The translations under genes were made by a program, and so were the position numbers. DNA of 64,000 bases from assembly GCF_000423505.1 (NCBI RefSeq), contig NZ_AUIC01000005.1:124001-188000 (forward strand). The letters run 5' to 3'. Shown in pieces: positions 9,328-18,070 of the stretch. The notes beneath the pieces were generated by a model. That model searched no databases. It saw only the letters and a program-made list of their open reading frames with translations, and had not been told where the DNA came from. Numbering within the stretch: the stretch's first letter is position 1; each line of letters opens with the position of its first letter. Source of the stretch: Pseudoclavibacter soli DSM 23366 (lineage in GTDB: Bacteria; Actinomycetota; Actinomycetes; Actinomycetales; Microbacteriaceae).

Positions 9328-10001
9328 CGCATCTTCTGCTCGTTGAGGACGCACCCTCAATCAGCGAGCCGCTGGCCTACCTGCTGCGGCGGGAGGGCTA
9401 CGAGGTGAGCGTAGCCGACGACGGGCTGAAAGCGCTCGATCTGTTCGATGAGGTGCATCCTGACCTGGTGCTGCTCGACCTGATGCTGCCGGGGCTCAAC
9501 GGCACTGAGGTCTGTCGTCAGCTGCGCACGGAGTCAGACGTGCCGATCATCATGCTCACCGCAAAAGACACTGAGCTCGACGTGGTGTTGGGCCTCGAAG
9601 TGGGTGCTGATGACTACGTGACCAAGCCTTATTCAACGCAGGAGCTGCTTGCCCGCGTGCGCGCCGTGTTGCGGCGCCGAGGAGCGGTCGAAACCACCAC
9701 CTCGGTGATCAGCACCGGGGCTATCTCAATCGATCTTGACTCTCACGTGGTGCAGGTAGACGGCCAAGAGGTCTATCTGCCGCTCAAGGAGTTCGAGCTG
9801 TTGGCCTACCTGGCCGAAAATCAGGGCCGAGTGCTCACCCGCGGGCAGCTGATCGACCAGGTGTGGGGCACCGACTACTTCGGTGACACCAAGACGCTCG
9901 ACGTGCACGTCAAACGCATTCGGGCGAAGATCGAGCATGACCCGCAGCATCCGGTGCGGCTGGTGACGGTGCGAGGGCTCGGTTACAAGCTCGAGGGGTG
10001 A
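9324..10001 (+). CDS. regX3: Response regulator RegX3 (phosphate response)
   Basis: OmpR-family regulator partnered with SenX3. The 225-residue product has a full receiver domain with phospho-acceptor D52 in LLDLMLPG, the acidic pair near residues 8-9 and the VTKPYS lysine near 102, followed by a winged-helix DNA-binding domain (about 130-225) with LKEFELLAYL and DVHVKRIRAKIE segments. The GTG start overlaps the senX3 stop. The PHO boxes upstream of senX3 are the expected target and would give autoregulation. Confidence 0.93.
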   Translation: MTHLLLVEDAPSISEPLAYLLRREGYEVSVADDGLKALDLFDEVHPDLVLLDLMLPGLNGTEVCRQLRTESDVPIIMLTAKDTELDVVLGLEVGADDYVTKPYSTQELLARVRAVLRRRGAVETTTSVISTGAISIDLDSHVVQVDGQEVYLPLKEFELLAYLAENQGRVLTRGQLIDQVWGTDYFGDTKTLDVHVKRIRAKIEHDPQHPVRLVTVRGLGYKLEG

Positions 10002-10026
10002 GTCTGTTCAGCCTGCGGGGTCGCAG

Positions 10027-10044
10027 CCGCTGACTGCTCAGCGG
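10027..10044. terminator. Possible hairpin between regX3 and the convergent lipoprotein gene
   Basis: A perfect 7-bp stem (CCGCTGA/TCAGCGG) with a CTGC loop lies between two convergent stop codons. There is no T-run, so factor-independent termination is uncertain. Confidence 0.35.
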
Positions 10045-10062
10045 TGCGCGCGTGCCGAGGCC

Positions 10063-10620
10063 TCAGGCTGCGGGGGATGCGGTGGCTGATTCGCTGGCTG
10101 CCGGCGAGGCCGACTCGGTGGCGTCGTCTGCGCTCTCGCCGTCATCGGCGGTGGCCGGGGTGGGCACCAGCGAGGCGTACTCGCTGAGCGCGCCACTGAT
10201 CACCGGGATGGTCTTGGCGCTCTCGGTGGCCGAGCCAGAGGTGGCGGTGGCGGTCACGGTGGCGCCGGGCTTGACGTCGAGATCGGCGATCAGCTGCTCG
10301 TTGGCTGCGTCTTCGAGGTTGAGGCTCTTGCCAGCCTCGACGTTCCAAGTGAGCGGTGACTGGCCGTCGATGGCAAGCGAGACGGTGAGCGCCTCGGTGC
10401 CGACGTTGGAGACCTGACCGATCAGGCGCGCCAGCGTGCCCTCATCGTTAGAGACCAGGGCGATGTTGTTGAGGTGCGCATCGCCGACGGTGATGTTGAT
10501 GCCGTCGGAGGCGTTGTAGCTGTGCAGGGTCGCCGCCGGGGTGGCGAGACTGCAGCCGGTGGTGCCCATGGCGACCAGGGCGACGAAGACGGCGGCCAAA
10601 GATGCTCTGCGAATGCTCAC
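10063..10620 (-). CDS. Conserved hypothetical lipoprotein
   Basis: 185-residue secreted lipoprotein. Residues 1-23 form a lipoprotein signal peptide ending in the lipobox GTTGC with acylated C23. The mature part (about 35-150) looks like a small beta-sandwich domain involving AHLNNIALVSNDEGTLARLIG and repeated polar/hydrophobic alternation, and the last 30 residues are Ala/Ser/Glu-rich and disordered. GTG 10620 is the start because GGAGG lies 4 nt upstream. Function unknown; proteins like this are commonly found next to carD in related genera. It diverges from carD. Confidence 0.75.
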   Translation of the reverse strand: MSIRRASLAAVFVALVAMGTTGCSLATPAATLHSYNASDGINITVGDAHLNNIALVSNDEGTLARLIGQVSNVGTEALTVSLAIDGQSPLTWNVEAGKSLNLEDAANEQLIADLDVKPGATVTATATSGSATESAKTIPVISGALSEYASLVPTPATADDGESADDATESASPAASESATASPAA

Positions 10621-10740
10621 GATTCCTCCGCGGTTGCGCCGGCCTTGACTGGGCGCGGCGAGAATACAAACTGTACTCACAGTCTACCGCGAATTCTCTT
10701 CTGCTCTGAATCGACCCTGTTCAGCGGGAGGGGGCTGTGG

Positions 10741-10746
10741 TAGACT
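10741..10746 (+). promoter_or_regulatory. -10 element TAGACT for carD
   Basis: TAGACT lies 26 nt upstream of the carD ATG. Unlike many promoters here it leaves a short 5' leader that contains the GGAGGG ribosome site. Confidence 0.55.
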
Positions 10747-10772
10747 TGCCCCTTATCGGAGGGCGATATTCC

Positions 10773-11255
10773 ATGCGTTTTGAAGTCGGCGAGACTGTTG
10801 TCTACCCGCATCACGGGGCTGCCAAAATCACCAAGGTGACCAACCGCGTTGTGCGCGGCGAAGAGAAGAAGTACCTCACGCTTGAGGTGGCTCAAGGCGA
10901 TCTCACCATTCAGGTGCCAGCAGACAACGTCGAAGAAGTCGGCGTTCGCGATGTCATCGACAAAGAGGGCCTCGAGCAGGTCTTCGGCGTGCTGCGTGAG
11001 CCCTTCACCGAAGAGCCCACCAACTGGTCGCGTCGCTACAAGGCCAATGTCGAGAAACTCGCCTCCGGCGACGTCATCAAGGTCAGCGAAGTTGTGCGCG
11101 ACCTCTGGCGCCGCGATCAAGACCGCGGGCTTTCTGCCGGTGAAAAGCGCATGCTGGTCAAGGCGCGCCAGATTCTCATCTCTGAGCTGGCCCTTGCCGA
11201 GAAGACCGATGAAGAGCACGCCAGCGAGGTGCTCGATCAGGTGCTCGCCTCCTGA
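10773..11255 (+). CDS. carD: RNA polymerase-binding transcription factor CarD
   Basis: Essential actinobacterial factor that binds the RNA polymerase beta subunit and stabilises open promoter complexes, notably at rRNA promoters. The 160-residue product has the N-terminal Tudor-like domain ([17 protein letters not shown], residues 3-19) and the C-terminal helical DNA-binding domain with the [13 protein letters not shown] segment, which includes the conserved Trp near residue 86. Start at ATG 10773, 9 nt after GGAGGG; a longer in-frame start at 10737 overlaps the promoter. ispF, cysS and rlmB follow on the same strand. Confidence 0.95.
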   Translation: MRFEVGETVVYPHHGAAKITKVTNRVVRGEEKKYLTLEVAQGDLTIQVPADNVEEVGVRDVIDKEGLEQVFGVLREPFTEEPTNWSRRYKANVEKLASGDVIKVSEVVRDLWRRDQDRGLSAGEKRMLVKARQILISELALAEKTDEEHASEVLDQVLAS

Positions 11256-11302
11256 GGCGACCCACACCACATTCCATGGGCGAGACCCGCAGTGCTGCTG
11301 AC

Positions 11303-11785
11303 ATGAGCTGGCGTACGGGGCTGGCCAACGACATCCACGCCTATGCCGCCGAAGTCGGTGAGCGCCCGCTGGTGCTCGCCGGGCTCACCTGGCCGGGCCA
11401 GCCACCACTGATCGGCCACAGCGACGGTGATGCCGTGCTGCATGCCATCGCAGGCGCTTTGCTCTCCGCAGCCGGGCTCGGCGATTTGGGTCAGCACTTT
11501 GGCACCGACCGGCCCGAGATGCGCGACGCCGACAGTCGATTCTTTGTGACTGAGGCGCTGCGCCTGGTCACCGAGCAGGGGTTTGCCGTCGAATTCGTCG
11601 CGGTGCAGCTGATCGCTGCCCGGCCGCGTATCGCACCCCGCCGACTCGAGGCACAGCAGGTGCTCGAGCAGCTCGTGGGTGCACCGGTCTCTTTTACTGC
11701 CACCACCGCCGACGGGCTTGGAGCCATCGGCAGTGGCGAGGGCGTGCACGCGCAGGCGGTCGCCACACTGCGCCGCCCACGCTGA
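11303..11785 (+). CDS. ispF: 2-C-methyl-D-erythritol 2,4-cyclodiphosphate synthase
   Basis: MEP isoprenoid pathway enzyme forming the cyclic diphosphate. The product has the metal-binding NDIHAY segment near the N-terminus and the GHSDGDAVLHAIAGALLSAAGLGDLG signature, with the third metal ligand His in GHSDGD. ATG 11303 gives 160 residues, the family length, and places the first metal-binding Asp near residue 9 as in characterised IspF; an upstream ATG at 11276 is possible. There is no ribosome site at either start. ispD is not adjacent, whereas in many relatives ispD sits between carD and ispF. Confidence 0.88.
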   Translation: MSWRTGLANDIHAYAAEVGERPLVLAGLTWPGQPPLIGHSDGDAVLHAIAGALLSAAGLGDLGQHFGTDRPEMRDADSRFFVTEALRLVTEQGFAVEFVAVQLIAARPRIAPRRLEAQQVLEQLVGAPVSFTATTADGLGAIGSGEGVHAQAVATLRRPR

Positions 11786-11803
11786 CGCTCGGTCGCGCGA
11801 CGG

Positions 11804-11809
11804 TAGGCT
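11804..11809 (+). promoter_or_regulatory. -10 element TAGGCT, leaderless start for cysS
   Basis: TAGGCT ends 6 nt before the GTG start of cysS at 11816. Confidence 0.55.
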
Positions 11810-11815
11810 TGAGGC

Positions 11816-13222
11816 GTGAACATCCAGCTCTATGACACTCGTACGCAGACGCTGTGCGCCCTCGAACCGGTGCGCCCAGGTGCTGTGGGCATCTACGTCT
11901 GCGGCCCCACAGTGCAGTCGGCGCCGCATATTGGGCATCTGCGCTCGGCGCTGAGCTACGACCTGATGCGCCGCTGGCTGAGCGCGCGCGGCCTCGAGGT
12001 CACACTGGTGCGTAACGTCACTGACATCGACGACAAGATCTTGGTCAACGCCGAGACTACCGGCGAGCCTTGGTGGGCGCTGGCCTATCGGGTCGAACGC
12101 GAGTTCTCAGCTGCCTACGACGCACTGCACGTGCTGCCGCCCACCTATGAGCCGCGGGCGACCGCGAGCATTCAGCGCATGCAGCTGATCATCGAGCGCC
12201 TGATCGAGCGCGGGCACGCCTACCCGGCTGCCGATGGCAGCGGAGACGTCTACTTCGACACCGCCTCGTGGCCTGAATACGGCGCACTTACGCACCAGCG
12301 CCGTGAAGACATGGTCGATGCGGCAGACGCCGACCCGCGCGGCAAACGTGACCCCCGCGACTTCGCGCTTTGGAAGGGACACAAACCCGGTGAACCCGAG
12401 ACCGCTTCATGGGCCTCACCGTGGGGCGCAGGTCGCCCCGGGTGGCACATCGAGTGCTCGGCGATGTCGACACAGTACTTGGGTGAGACTTTTGACATTC
12501 ACGGCGGTGGGCGCGACCTGCGCTTTCCACACCACGAGAACGAGCTGGCGCAGTCGGCGGCGGCGGGGTTCGAGTTCGCCCGCATTTGGGTGCACAACGG
12601 TCTCGTCTCGGTTGGTGAGCAAAAGATGAGCAAGTCGCTGCACAACTCGGTGTTCGCGGCAGATCTGCTGGGCAGTGCGCCGGCACAGGCTGTGCGCTAC
12701 TTCTTGGGCTCGGCGCACTATCGCTCAACTCTCGAATACTCGGCCACCGCGATCGAGGAGGCTCGACGTGCGGTCGAGCGCATCAATGGGTTCGTGGCGC
12801 GTGCTGCCGAGACGCTGGCCGGCGAGGTGCCCGAGGCTGCCGTGCCCGACGAGTTCGCCGCTGCGATGGACGACGATCTCAATGTGCCGCAGGCGCTGGC
12901 TGTGTTGCACGAGCGGGTGCGTGCGGGTAATGCCGCCCTGGCCACTGGCGATCTCGACGGGCTGCGATCTGCGGCGGGCGAGGTTTCAGCGATGCTGCAG
13001 GTCTTGGGCCTGCATCCTGACGACTACCGCACCGATGCGCAGGCCGAGTCAGGGCTCGAGCAGGCGCTTGACGTGCTCGTGCAGCAGCGCCTGCACGAAC
13101 GGGCAGCGGCCCGCCAACAGCGCGACTTCTCGACGGCAGACCGCATCAGAGACGAACTGACTGAGGCCGGTGTCACCATCGAAGACACCGCCGACGGAGC
13201 GAAATGGAGCATCAATGGCTGA
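11816..13222 (+). CDS. cysS: Cysteine--tRNA ligase
   Basis: Class I aminoacyl-tRNA synthetase charging tRNA-Cys. The 468-residue product carries the zinc-binding and ATP-binding [17 protein letters not shown] segment (HIGH-type motif PHIGHL near residue 42), the [16 protein letters not shown] region near 228 and the KMSKSLHN motif near 266. Length is normal. Start is a GTG with a -10 box 6 nt upstream. It overlaps rlmB by 8 nt. Confidence 0.96.
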   Translation: MNIQLYDTRTQTLCALEPVRPGAVGIYVCGPTVQSAPHIGHLRSALSYDLMRRWLSARGLEVTLVRNVTDIDDKILVNAETTGEPWWALAYRVEREFSAAYDALHVLPPTYEPRATASIQRMQLIIERLIERGHAYPAADGSGDVYFDTASWPEYGALTHQRREDMVDAADADPRGKRDPRDFALWKGHKPGEPETASWASPWGAGRPGWHIECSAMSTQYLGETFDIHGGGRDLRFPHHENELAQSAAAGFEFARIWVHNGLVSVGEQKMSKSLHNSVFAADLLGSAPAQAVRYFLGSAHYRSTLEYSATAIEEARRAVERINGFVARAAETLAGEVPEAAVPDEFAAAMDDDLNVPQALAVLHERVRAGNAALATGDLDGLRSAAGEVSAMLQVLGLHPDDYRTDAQAESGLEQALDVLVQQRLHERAAARQQRDFSTADRIRDELTEAGVTIEDTADGAKWSING

Positions 13223-14192
13223 GCGAAAGCGCGCAGGAGCAGTGCGCAAGCACAAGAAGGGGCCGTTGAAAGGCTCTGGTGGTCAACGCAGCAAGGGGCT
13301 CGAGGGTCGCGGGCCGACGCCCAAGGCCGAAGACCGCCCGTACCATGCCAAGGCGAAGGCCAAGGCGCGCGCCGAGCGCAGCGGTCAACAGCGCGGAGGT
13401 GACCGCCCGCGGCGAACTGGGGCACCGGCATCCACTGTGCACAAGCAGCGCACCGCCGAGGTGATCAGCGGCCGCAATGCCGTGGCCGAGGCGCTCGCCG
13501 CCCGGGTGCCGGCCACTGCGCTCTATGTCGCCGACCATATCGAGGCCGACGACCGAGTGCGCGACGCCTTGGCTCGTGCCACGCAGCAGCGCATTCCGGT
13601 GCTCACTGCTGGCCGCACGGATCTCGACCGCTTGGTGGGCGAGGGGGCCGTGCATCAAGGCATCGCGCTGCAGATTCCGCCGTATCGGTATGCCTCAGTC
13701 GATCAGCTGCTCGAAGCCGCTGGCCGGCAGGCCCCGCTGCTGGTGGCGCTCGACGGAGTGACTGATCCGCGTAACCTGGGCGCCATCATTCGCTCGGTCG
13801 CGGCGTTCGGCGGTCATGGCGTCATCGTGCCCGAACGGCGCAGCGCTGGGGTCACCGCGTCGGCATGGAAAACCTCGGCAGGTGCGGCTCTGCGCACGAA
13901 GGTGGCCATGGTGCCCAACCTCACGCAGACCTTGCGCGCGCTCAAGAAGCAGGGGTTGTTCGTGATCGGCCTTGACGGCGGCGGCGAGGTGTCGCTGCCC
14001 GATCTGCAGCTGGGCGCCGAACCGCTCGTGGTCGTGGTCGGCTCTGAGGGCGACGGGCTCTCACGCCTGGTGCGCGAGACCTGCGACGAGATTGTGTCGA
14101 TTCCGATCACCGCGAGCACCGAGAGCCTCAACGCAGGTATTGCGGCAGCGGTTGCGCTCTACGGCATCTCGGTGGCGCGTCAGGCCGGCTGA
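13215..14192 (+). CDS. rlmB: 23S rRNA (guanosine-2'-O)-methyltransferase RlmB (TrmH/SpoU family)
   Basis: SPOUT-fold 2'-O-methyltransferase for 23S rRNA. The 325-residue product begins with a very basic, disordered 75-residue extension (many Lys/Arg/Gly), then an L30e-like RNA-binding domain opening with ISGRNAVAEAL near residue 90, and the SPOUT domain with DGVTDPRNLGAIIRSVAAFG (motif 1), VGSEGDGLS (motif 2) and IPITASTESLNAGIAAAVALY (motif 3), which form the trefoil knot. The basic N-terminal tail is typical of actinobacterial members. It overlaps cysS, and its end overlaps the converging ABC ATPase gene by 13 nt. Confidence 0.92.
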   Translation: MAERKRAGAVRKHKKGPLKGSGGQRSKGLEGRGPTPKAEDRPYHAKAKAKARAERSGQQRGGDRPRRTGAPASTVHKQRTAEVISGRNAVAEALAARVPATALYVADHIEADDRVRDALARATQQRIPVLTAGRTDLDRLVGEGAVHQGIALQIPPYRYASVDQLLEAAGRQAPLLVALDGVTDPRNLGAIIRSVAAFGGHGVIVPERRSAGVTASAWKTSAGAALRTKVAMVPNLTQTLRALKKQGLFVIGLDGGGEVSLPDLQLGAEPLVVVVGSEGDGLSRLVRETCDEIVSIPITASTESLNAGIAAAVALYGISVARQAG

Positions 14193-15274
14193 GCGCCTGG
14201 CGTGCGCAGGGGCAATGCCAGCTGGATGCCGGTAGCACTGTCGAACACTGCGAGCTCATCGAGATCGATTGCGATGAAGACCCGATCGCCGGGCTCATAA
14301 CCAACCGAATCAACGCGTACCGTGCACTCTGAGCGGTCGCGATCGGTGATGCGCAGCATCAGCGACTGCGTGCCGTCATCATGACGCTCCGTGTGCTCGA
14401 CGATGGCGGGCAGCCCTTCGGCGCCGTCAGCCAAATGCAGCTGTCGTTCGGGCACGCCCACCACCACCGCAGCAGGCTGGCCTCCAACGCGGCGGCGCTG
14501 ATCGTCGAGGTGCAGGGTGCCGTCGTCATCGGGCGTCATGGTCCAGCAGGCCATCGGTTGGCCGGCCACGGTGCGCGCGACATCGAGATCGGCGGGGTCG
14601 CTGCGCAGGTGTTCGAGGCTGTCGGCCTGGCGCAGGCGCCCATGAGCGATGACGGCAACGCGTTCGATTGGATCGTCGAGCTCGGGCAGCTCGCGCGTGG
14701 CATACACGGTGGTGATGCCCAGTGTGTCGGTGAGGCGACGGATGCGCCCCACCAGTTCTCGGCGTTCGGCACGCGCCAGCCCTGTGAACGGTTCGTCGAG
14801 CAGCAGCACGCTCGGGATGCGTGCCAGAGCCCTGCCGACGGCCACGCGCTGACGTTGGCGCCCGGTGAGGTCTGCGGGAGAGGCATCCAACTGGTCGGCA
14901 AGGTCGAGGCCCTGGGCGATGAGCGCGACGCGCTGGGTGCGCTCTTCGCGAGAGACGCCGGCGACCTTCAGTGCGAAGGCCATATTCTCGCTGACCGACA
15001 TCTGCGGGTAGAGGGCGTAGTTCTGAAAGACCATGGCCACGTCGCGGTGTTTGGGCGGCAGGCGGGTGACGTCGCGGTGATCGATGAGAATGCTGCCGGC
15101 GCTGGTCTCTTCGAGCCCGGCGATCAGGCGCAGCAGCGTTGATTTGCCGGCGCCCTGCGCACCCAGCAGCACGAGGAACTCGCCGGTGCGAACAGCGAGT
15201 GACACTTCGGCCACCGACGGCGTGGCGCCGCCGGGGTAGACGCATGAGGCGTGGTCAAGGGTGAGCGACGACAT
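14180..15274 (-). CDS. Orphan MalK-like ABC ATPase with degenerate signature and H-loop
   Basis: 364-residue protein laid out like CUT1 sugar-importer ATPases (MalK/UgpC/MsmX): an ATPase domain (about 1-235) and a C-terminal MOP/TOBE-like regulatory domain. Walker A (GAQGAGKSTL, near residue 37), Q-loop (VFQNYALYP) and Walker B (SVLLLDEPF) are present. The signature LSGGQ has become LTGRQ, the D-loop SNLDAKLR has become TGLARAERR, and the switch histidine of the H-loop (usually VTHDQ) is Arg in YATREL. No permease or binding protein is adjacent. It may still energise several importers, or may be catalytically impaired. The minus-strand -10-like CATAAT lies 6 nt before the start. Confidence 0.8.
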   Translation of the reverse strand: MSSLTLDHASCVYPGGATPSVAEVSLAVRTGEFLVLLGAQGAGKSTLLRLIAGLEETSAGSILIDHRDVTRLPPKHRDVAMVFQNYALYPQMSVSENMAFALKVAGVSREERTQRVALIAQGLDLADQLDASPADLTGRQRQRVAVGRALARIPSVLLLDEPFTGLARAERRELVGRIRRLTDTLGITTVYATRELPELDDPIERVAVIAHGRLRQADSLEHLRSDPADLDVARTVAGQPMACWTMTPDDDGTLHLDDQRRRVGGQPAAVVVGVPERQLHLADGAEGLPAIVEHTERHDDGTQSLMLRITDRDRSECTVRVDSVGYEPGDRVFIAIDLDELAVFDSATGIQLALPLRTPGAQPA

Positions 15275-15391
15275 TCTTCCATTATGAGACCGAACCGATT
15301 GCAAGGTTCGACTGCTAGGATGCGAGAGGTGCGCTCGCCCACGCGAGTAGGGCACATAGTTGCAATGACAACCGAAATGGCTGAGGAAGAC

Positions 15392-16267
15392 ATGACCGAC
15401 AAGACCCCGACGACCAAGAACGAGCGACGTCAGGCCGCTCGCGAGAAGGCCAAGGCGCTGCGTGAAGAGCAGCATCGGCGCGAAAAGCGCAAGCGGCTGA
15501 TCATCCAGAGCTCTGTCGTGGTGGGCGTCATCGCAGTGGTGGCGGCCGTCGCACTGCTCGTGACCACTTTGACGAAGCCTGCCGCAATGCCAGCCAACAT
15601 GCAGAGCGATGGCATCGCGTTCACCACGGGGCTCACGCCCGTGCTCACCGACGCCCGCGAGTCGGGCAGCGACCCGGTCGCCTATGAGTCGGCTGACGAT
15701 CATATCGTCGTCGATGTGTACCTCGACTTCATGTGCCCCTACTGCCAGCAGTTCGAGCTGACGAATGGTCAGTACATCACTACGCAGGTGTCGGCTGGCA
15801 ACATCGATGTGGTGTACCACCCGGTTGAGATTCTCGACCGCCTGTCGCAGGGCACAAACTACTCGACTCGTGCTGCGGCTGCTGCGGCGTCGGTGGCCAA
15901 CTATGCACCCGACAGCTTCATCACCTTCCAGTCGCGCCTGTTCGACACCGATGTCAAGCCTGAAGAGAACACCGCGGGGCTGACCGAAGACGAGCTCGTG
16001 CAGTATGCGCGCGAGGCCATTGGCGATGACAACGCCGACCTGCAGCAGAAGGTCGAAGACTCGATTCGCTCGGGCGAGTTCAAGAGTTGGGTCGCCGCGG
16101 CGACCAAGGCATCGCCTGCCGCTGAGAACGGCACGCCTTATGTGACCGTCAACGGCGAGGCGTGGAACTCCACTGCGCAGTCGTCTGACACGCTGTACAG
16201 CGACTTCCCTGACTATGTGAACGACCTACTCGAGGCCAAGGGCATCGACCCGAACGCCGGCGAGTGA
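15392..16267 (+). CDS. Membrane-anchored DsbA/thioredoxin-fold oxidoreductase
   Basis: 291-residue thiol-disulfide oxidoreductase acting outside the membrane. The N-terminal 36 residues are highly charged and cytoplasmic, residues 37-60 form a single membrane anchor, and the extracytoplasmic part has the redox motif CPYC (C115-C118) in VDVYLDFMCPYCQQFE followed by the helical insert and a cis-Pro-type GTPYVTVNG segment near 250. ATG 15392 is chosen because GAGGAAG precedes it by 3-4 nt; two in-frame ATGs (15365, 15377) lie upstream. Likely role in folding of secreted proteins; partner unknown. Diverges from the ABC ATPase gene. Confidence 0.85.
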   Translation: MTDKTPTTKNERRQAAREKAKALREEQHRREKRKRLIIQSSVVVGVIAVVAAVALLVTTLTKPAAMPANMQSDGIAFTTGLTPVLTDARESGSDPVAYESADDHIVVDVYLDFMCPYCQQFELTNGQYITTQVSAGNIDVVYHPVEILDRLSQGTNYSTRAAAAAASVANYAPDSFITFQSRLFDTDVKPEENTAGLTEDELVQYAREAIGDDNADLQQKVEDSIRSGEFKSWVAAATKASPAAENGTPYVTVNGEAWNSTAQSSDTLYSDFPDYVNDLLEAKGIDPNAGE

Positions 16268-16273
16268 GCGAGC

Positions 16274-16317
16274 CTCCGTCACCGACCTGTAGACTATTGC
16301 AGGCTCCGGTGACGGAG
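16274..16317. repeat. 11-bp inverted repeat enclosing the tRNA-Thr promoter
   Basis: CTCCGTCACCG (16274-16284) is perfectly repeated in inverse as CGGTGACGGAG (16307-16317), with a 22-nt loop containing the TAGACT box. It starts 7 nt after the preceding stop codon. It could be a terminator hairpin for the upstream gene (no T-run) or an operator on the tRNA promoter. Confidence 0.6.
16290..16295 (+). promoter_or_regulatory. -10 element TAGACT for tRNA-Thr
   Basis: TAGACT lies 26 nt upstream of the mature tRNA 5' end, inside the loop of an 11-bp inverted repeat. Confidence 0.5.
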
Positions 16318-16321
16318 ACTG

Positions 16322-16397
16322 GCCGACTTAGCTCATCTGGTAGAGCACCTGTCTTGTAAACAGGAGGTGGCGGGTTCGAGCCCCGCAGTCGGCTCCA
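16322..16397 (+). tRNA. tRNA-Thr (anticodon TGT)
   Basis: Cloverleaf of 76 nt including an encoded CCA. The acceptor stem pairs GCCGACT with AGTCGGC, the anticodon arm is CCTGT-CTTGTAA-ACAGG with anticodon TGT, and the T arm contains GGTTCGAGCC. The discriminator base is T. Confidence 0.95.
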
Positions 16398-16553
16398 CTG
16401 TTTCTCCCCTGCGGCCAAGGGGACAAATGCACATCGGCCCCATGGCTCACCTGCACGATGAACGAGCCCGTGCAATATGCGTGCAATTCCTAGACAAAAC
16501 ACCGACACTGTGCGCCTCGAACGGGTCAGAGCAAAACATCCGCAGACACAACA

Positions 16554-16611
16554 CGATGTCGGCAGCTCGCTGGCGTGTCGTGCAGACATTGCGCAGCAGC
16601 TGCCGACATCG
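16554..16611. repeat. 14-bp perfect inverted repeat downstream of tRNA-Thr
   Basis: CGATGTCGGCAGCT (16554-16567) and its exact inverse complement AGCTGCCGACATCG (16598-16611) are separated by 30 nt. It lies in the 230-nt gene-free gap between tRNA-Thr and the end of the leftward ABC permease gene. There is no T-run. It could cap the 3' end of the permease mRNA or be a protein-binding site. Confidence 0.7.
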
Positions 16612-16627
16612 CGTCGGCTGCATCCAG

Positions 16628-18070
16628 TTACTCGGCGGCGATTGCGTCGAGCGGGGTGACACGACGAGCCCGCCGACTCGCGGCCAGGGTTGAGACCGCA
16701 CTGAGCAGCAGGGCACCGGCGAGTGCGCTGGCCACCAGCTGCCATGGCACCGTGGGCCAAAGCGAAGTCTTGCGCATGATCTCACCCATGCTGGCGAGCG
16801 CACCCACCCATCCGAAACCGATGCCGAGCAGCAGCCCGACGACCACGGCGACAACCGCAGATCGGGCGCTTTCTGCAGTGAGCATCCACAATGTCTGCCG
16901 CCGGGTCAGGCCGAGTGCGCGCAGCAGACCGATCTCACGTTGGCGCTGCACGGTGGCCAGCACCTGCGTATTCACCATGCCAACCGCGGCGATCAGCGCA
17001 GAGAAGCCCACGAGCGGCAAGAACACCAACAGCACCTGGCGCATGGAGTCGGCGAACAGGGCCAGATCTTCGGCGCTCAGCTCGCGCTGCTGTGTGGCGT
17101 AGGCGGTGAGCGTGTCCTGATAGGTGTACGCGGCCACGGCGAACATGGTGACCAGGCCGACACCGATGAGGATGCCCAGTGCACTCCGCGAACTGCGACG
17201 GGGTGCACGACGAGCGTTGCGGGCGGCCAGCAGGTCGGCGCTTCCGGTGATGCCCGGAGCGATGCGCATCAGCGGCGGCAGCACGCGATCGGCTGCAAGC
17301 ACGAGTGCGGTCACCGTGAGCACGCCGCCGAAGAAAGCGATCGGCAGCCCTGCCTGTGCTTGGTCGAGGCTGTGCAGCCCCATCTTGGCTCCGAGCGCGA
17401 GCATGCCGAGACCCAGCACCGCGATCAAGGCCGCGATCACCACGCGAGTGCGGCTGCTGCGCGCGTCTGACCCGGATTCAGTTGCCGCCTGCGCCGACCC
17501 AAAGGCCTGAATGGGCGAGATGCCGAGAATCTGGCGCGAGCCGAGCCAGGCAGAGACGAGAGTGACCAGCGCTGCGGCAACCGCAGGCGCGATCGCATCG
17601 GTGATGAACCATGGTGTCGTCGTCTGCACCGGCAGCCCCCACCAGGTGTGGGCGGCGGCGAGGCCTCCCTGCAACAGGGCAGCACCAGCCAGCCAACCAA
17701 GTGCCGCACCGGCGAGACCAACGATCAAACCCTCCTGTGCGATGCTGCGGCGTAAGGATGCGCTGGAGGCTCCCAGCAGACGCAGCAGTGCCAGCCGGCG
17801 GGCTCGTCCGGCGATGATGGTGGCAAACGTGTTGACTGTCACGATAGCGCCCACGAACAGAGCGATGCCGAGGAAGATCCACGTCATCACCCCGAGCACG
17901 GTGCGCACCTCGGTGAGCTGGTCGAACCCGTTGGCACGCATCGAGGTGACGATGGCATCGGCCGCACCAACGAGCACCGTGCCGAATGCGGCGGAGAGTG
18001 CAGTGACGATCAGAGCCGCGCTGTACTCACCAGCGCGCAGGCCCGATCCGAGTGTGGAGCGGGTACTCAT
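16628..18070 (-). CDS. FtsX-like ABC exporter permease (MacB type)
   Basis: 480-residue membrane permease with two FtsX/MacB_PCD-type modules: one near residues 50-180 and a second in the last 130 residues, separated by a hydrophobic linker with two further membrane segments. Recurrent LALLRLLGASSASLRR and GLLRALGLTRRQTLWML sequences are the coupling-helix motifs of this family, which follow a cytoplasmic face of the first membrane helix of each module. It overlaps the ATPase gene upstream by 4 nt. Probably exports or senses a peptide antibiotic, lipid or lipoprotein; substrate unknown. The two-component genes upstream suggest induction by envelope stress. Confidence 0.88.
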   Translation of the reverse strand: MSTRSTLGSGLRAGEYSAALIVTALSAAFGTVLVGAADAIVTSMRANGFDQLTEVRTVLGVMTWIFLGIALFVGAIVTVNTFATIIAGRARRLALLRLLGASSASLRRSIAQEGLIVGLAGAALGWLAGAALLQGGLAAAHTWWGLPVQTTTPWFITDAIAPAVAAALVTLVSAWLGSRQILGISPIQAFGSAQAATESGSDARSSRTRVVIAALIAVLGLGMLALGAKMGLHSLDQAQAGLPIAFFGGVLTVTALVLAADRVLPPLMRIAPGITGSADLLAARNARRAPRRSSRSALGILIGVGLVTMFAVAAYTYQDTLTAYATQQRELSAEDLALFADSMRQVLLVFLPLVGFSALIAAVGMVNTQVLATVQRQREIGLLRALGLTRRQTLWMLTAESARSAVVAVVVGLLLGIGFGWVGALASMGEIMRKTSLWPTVPWQLVASALAGALLLSAVSTLAASRRARRVTPLDAIAAE

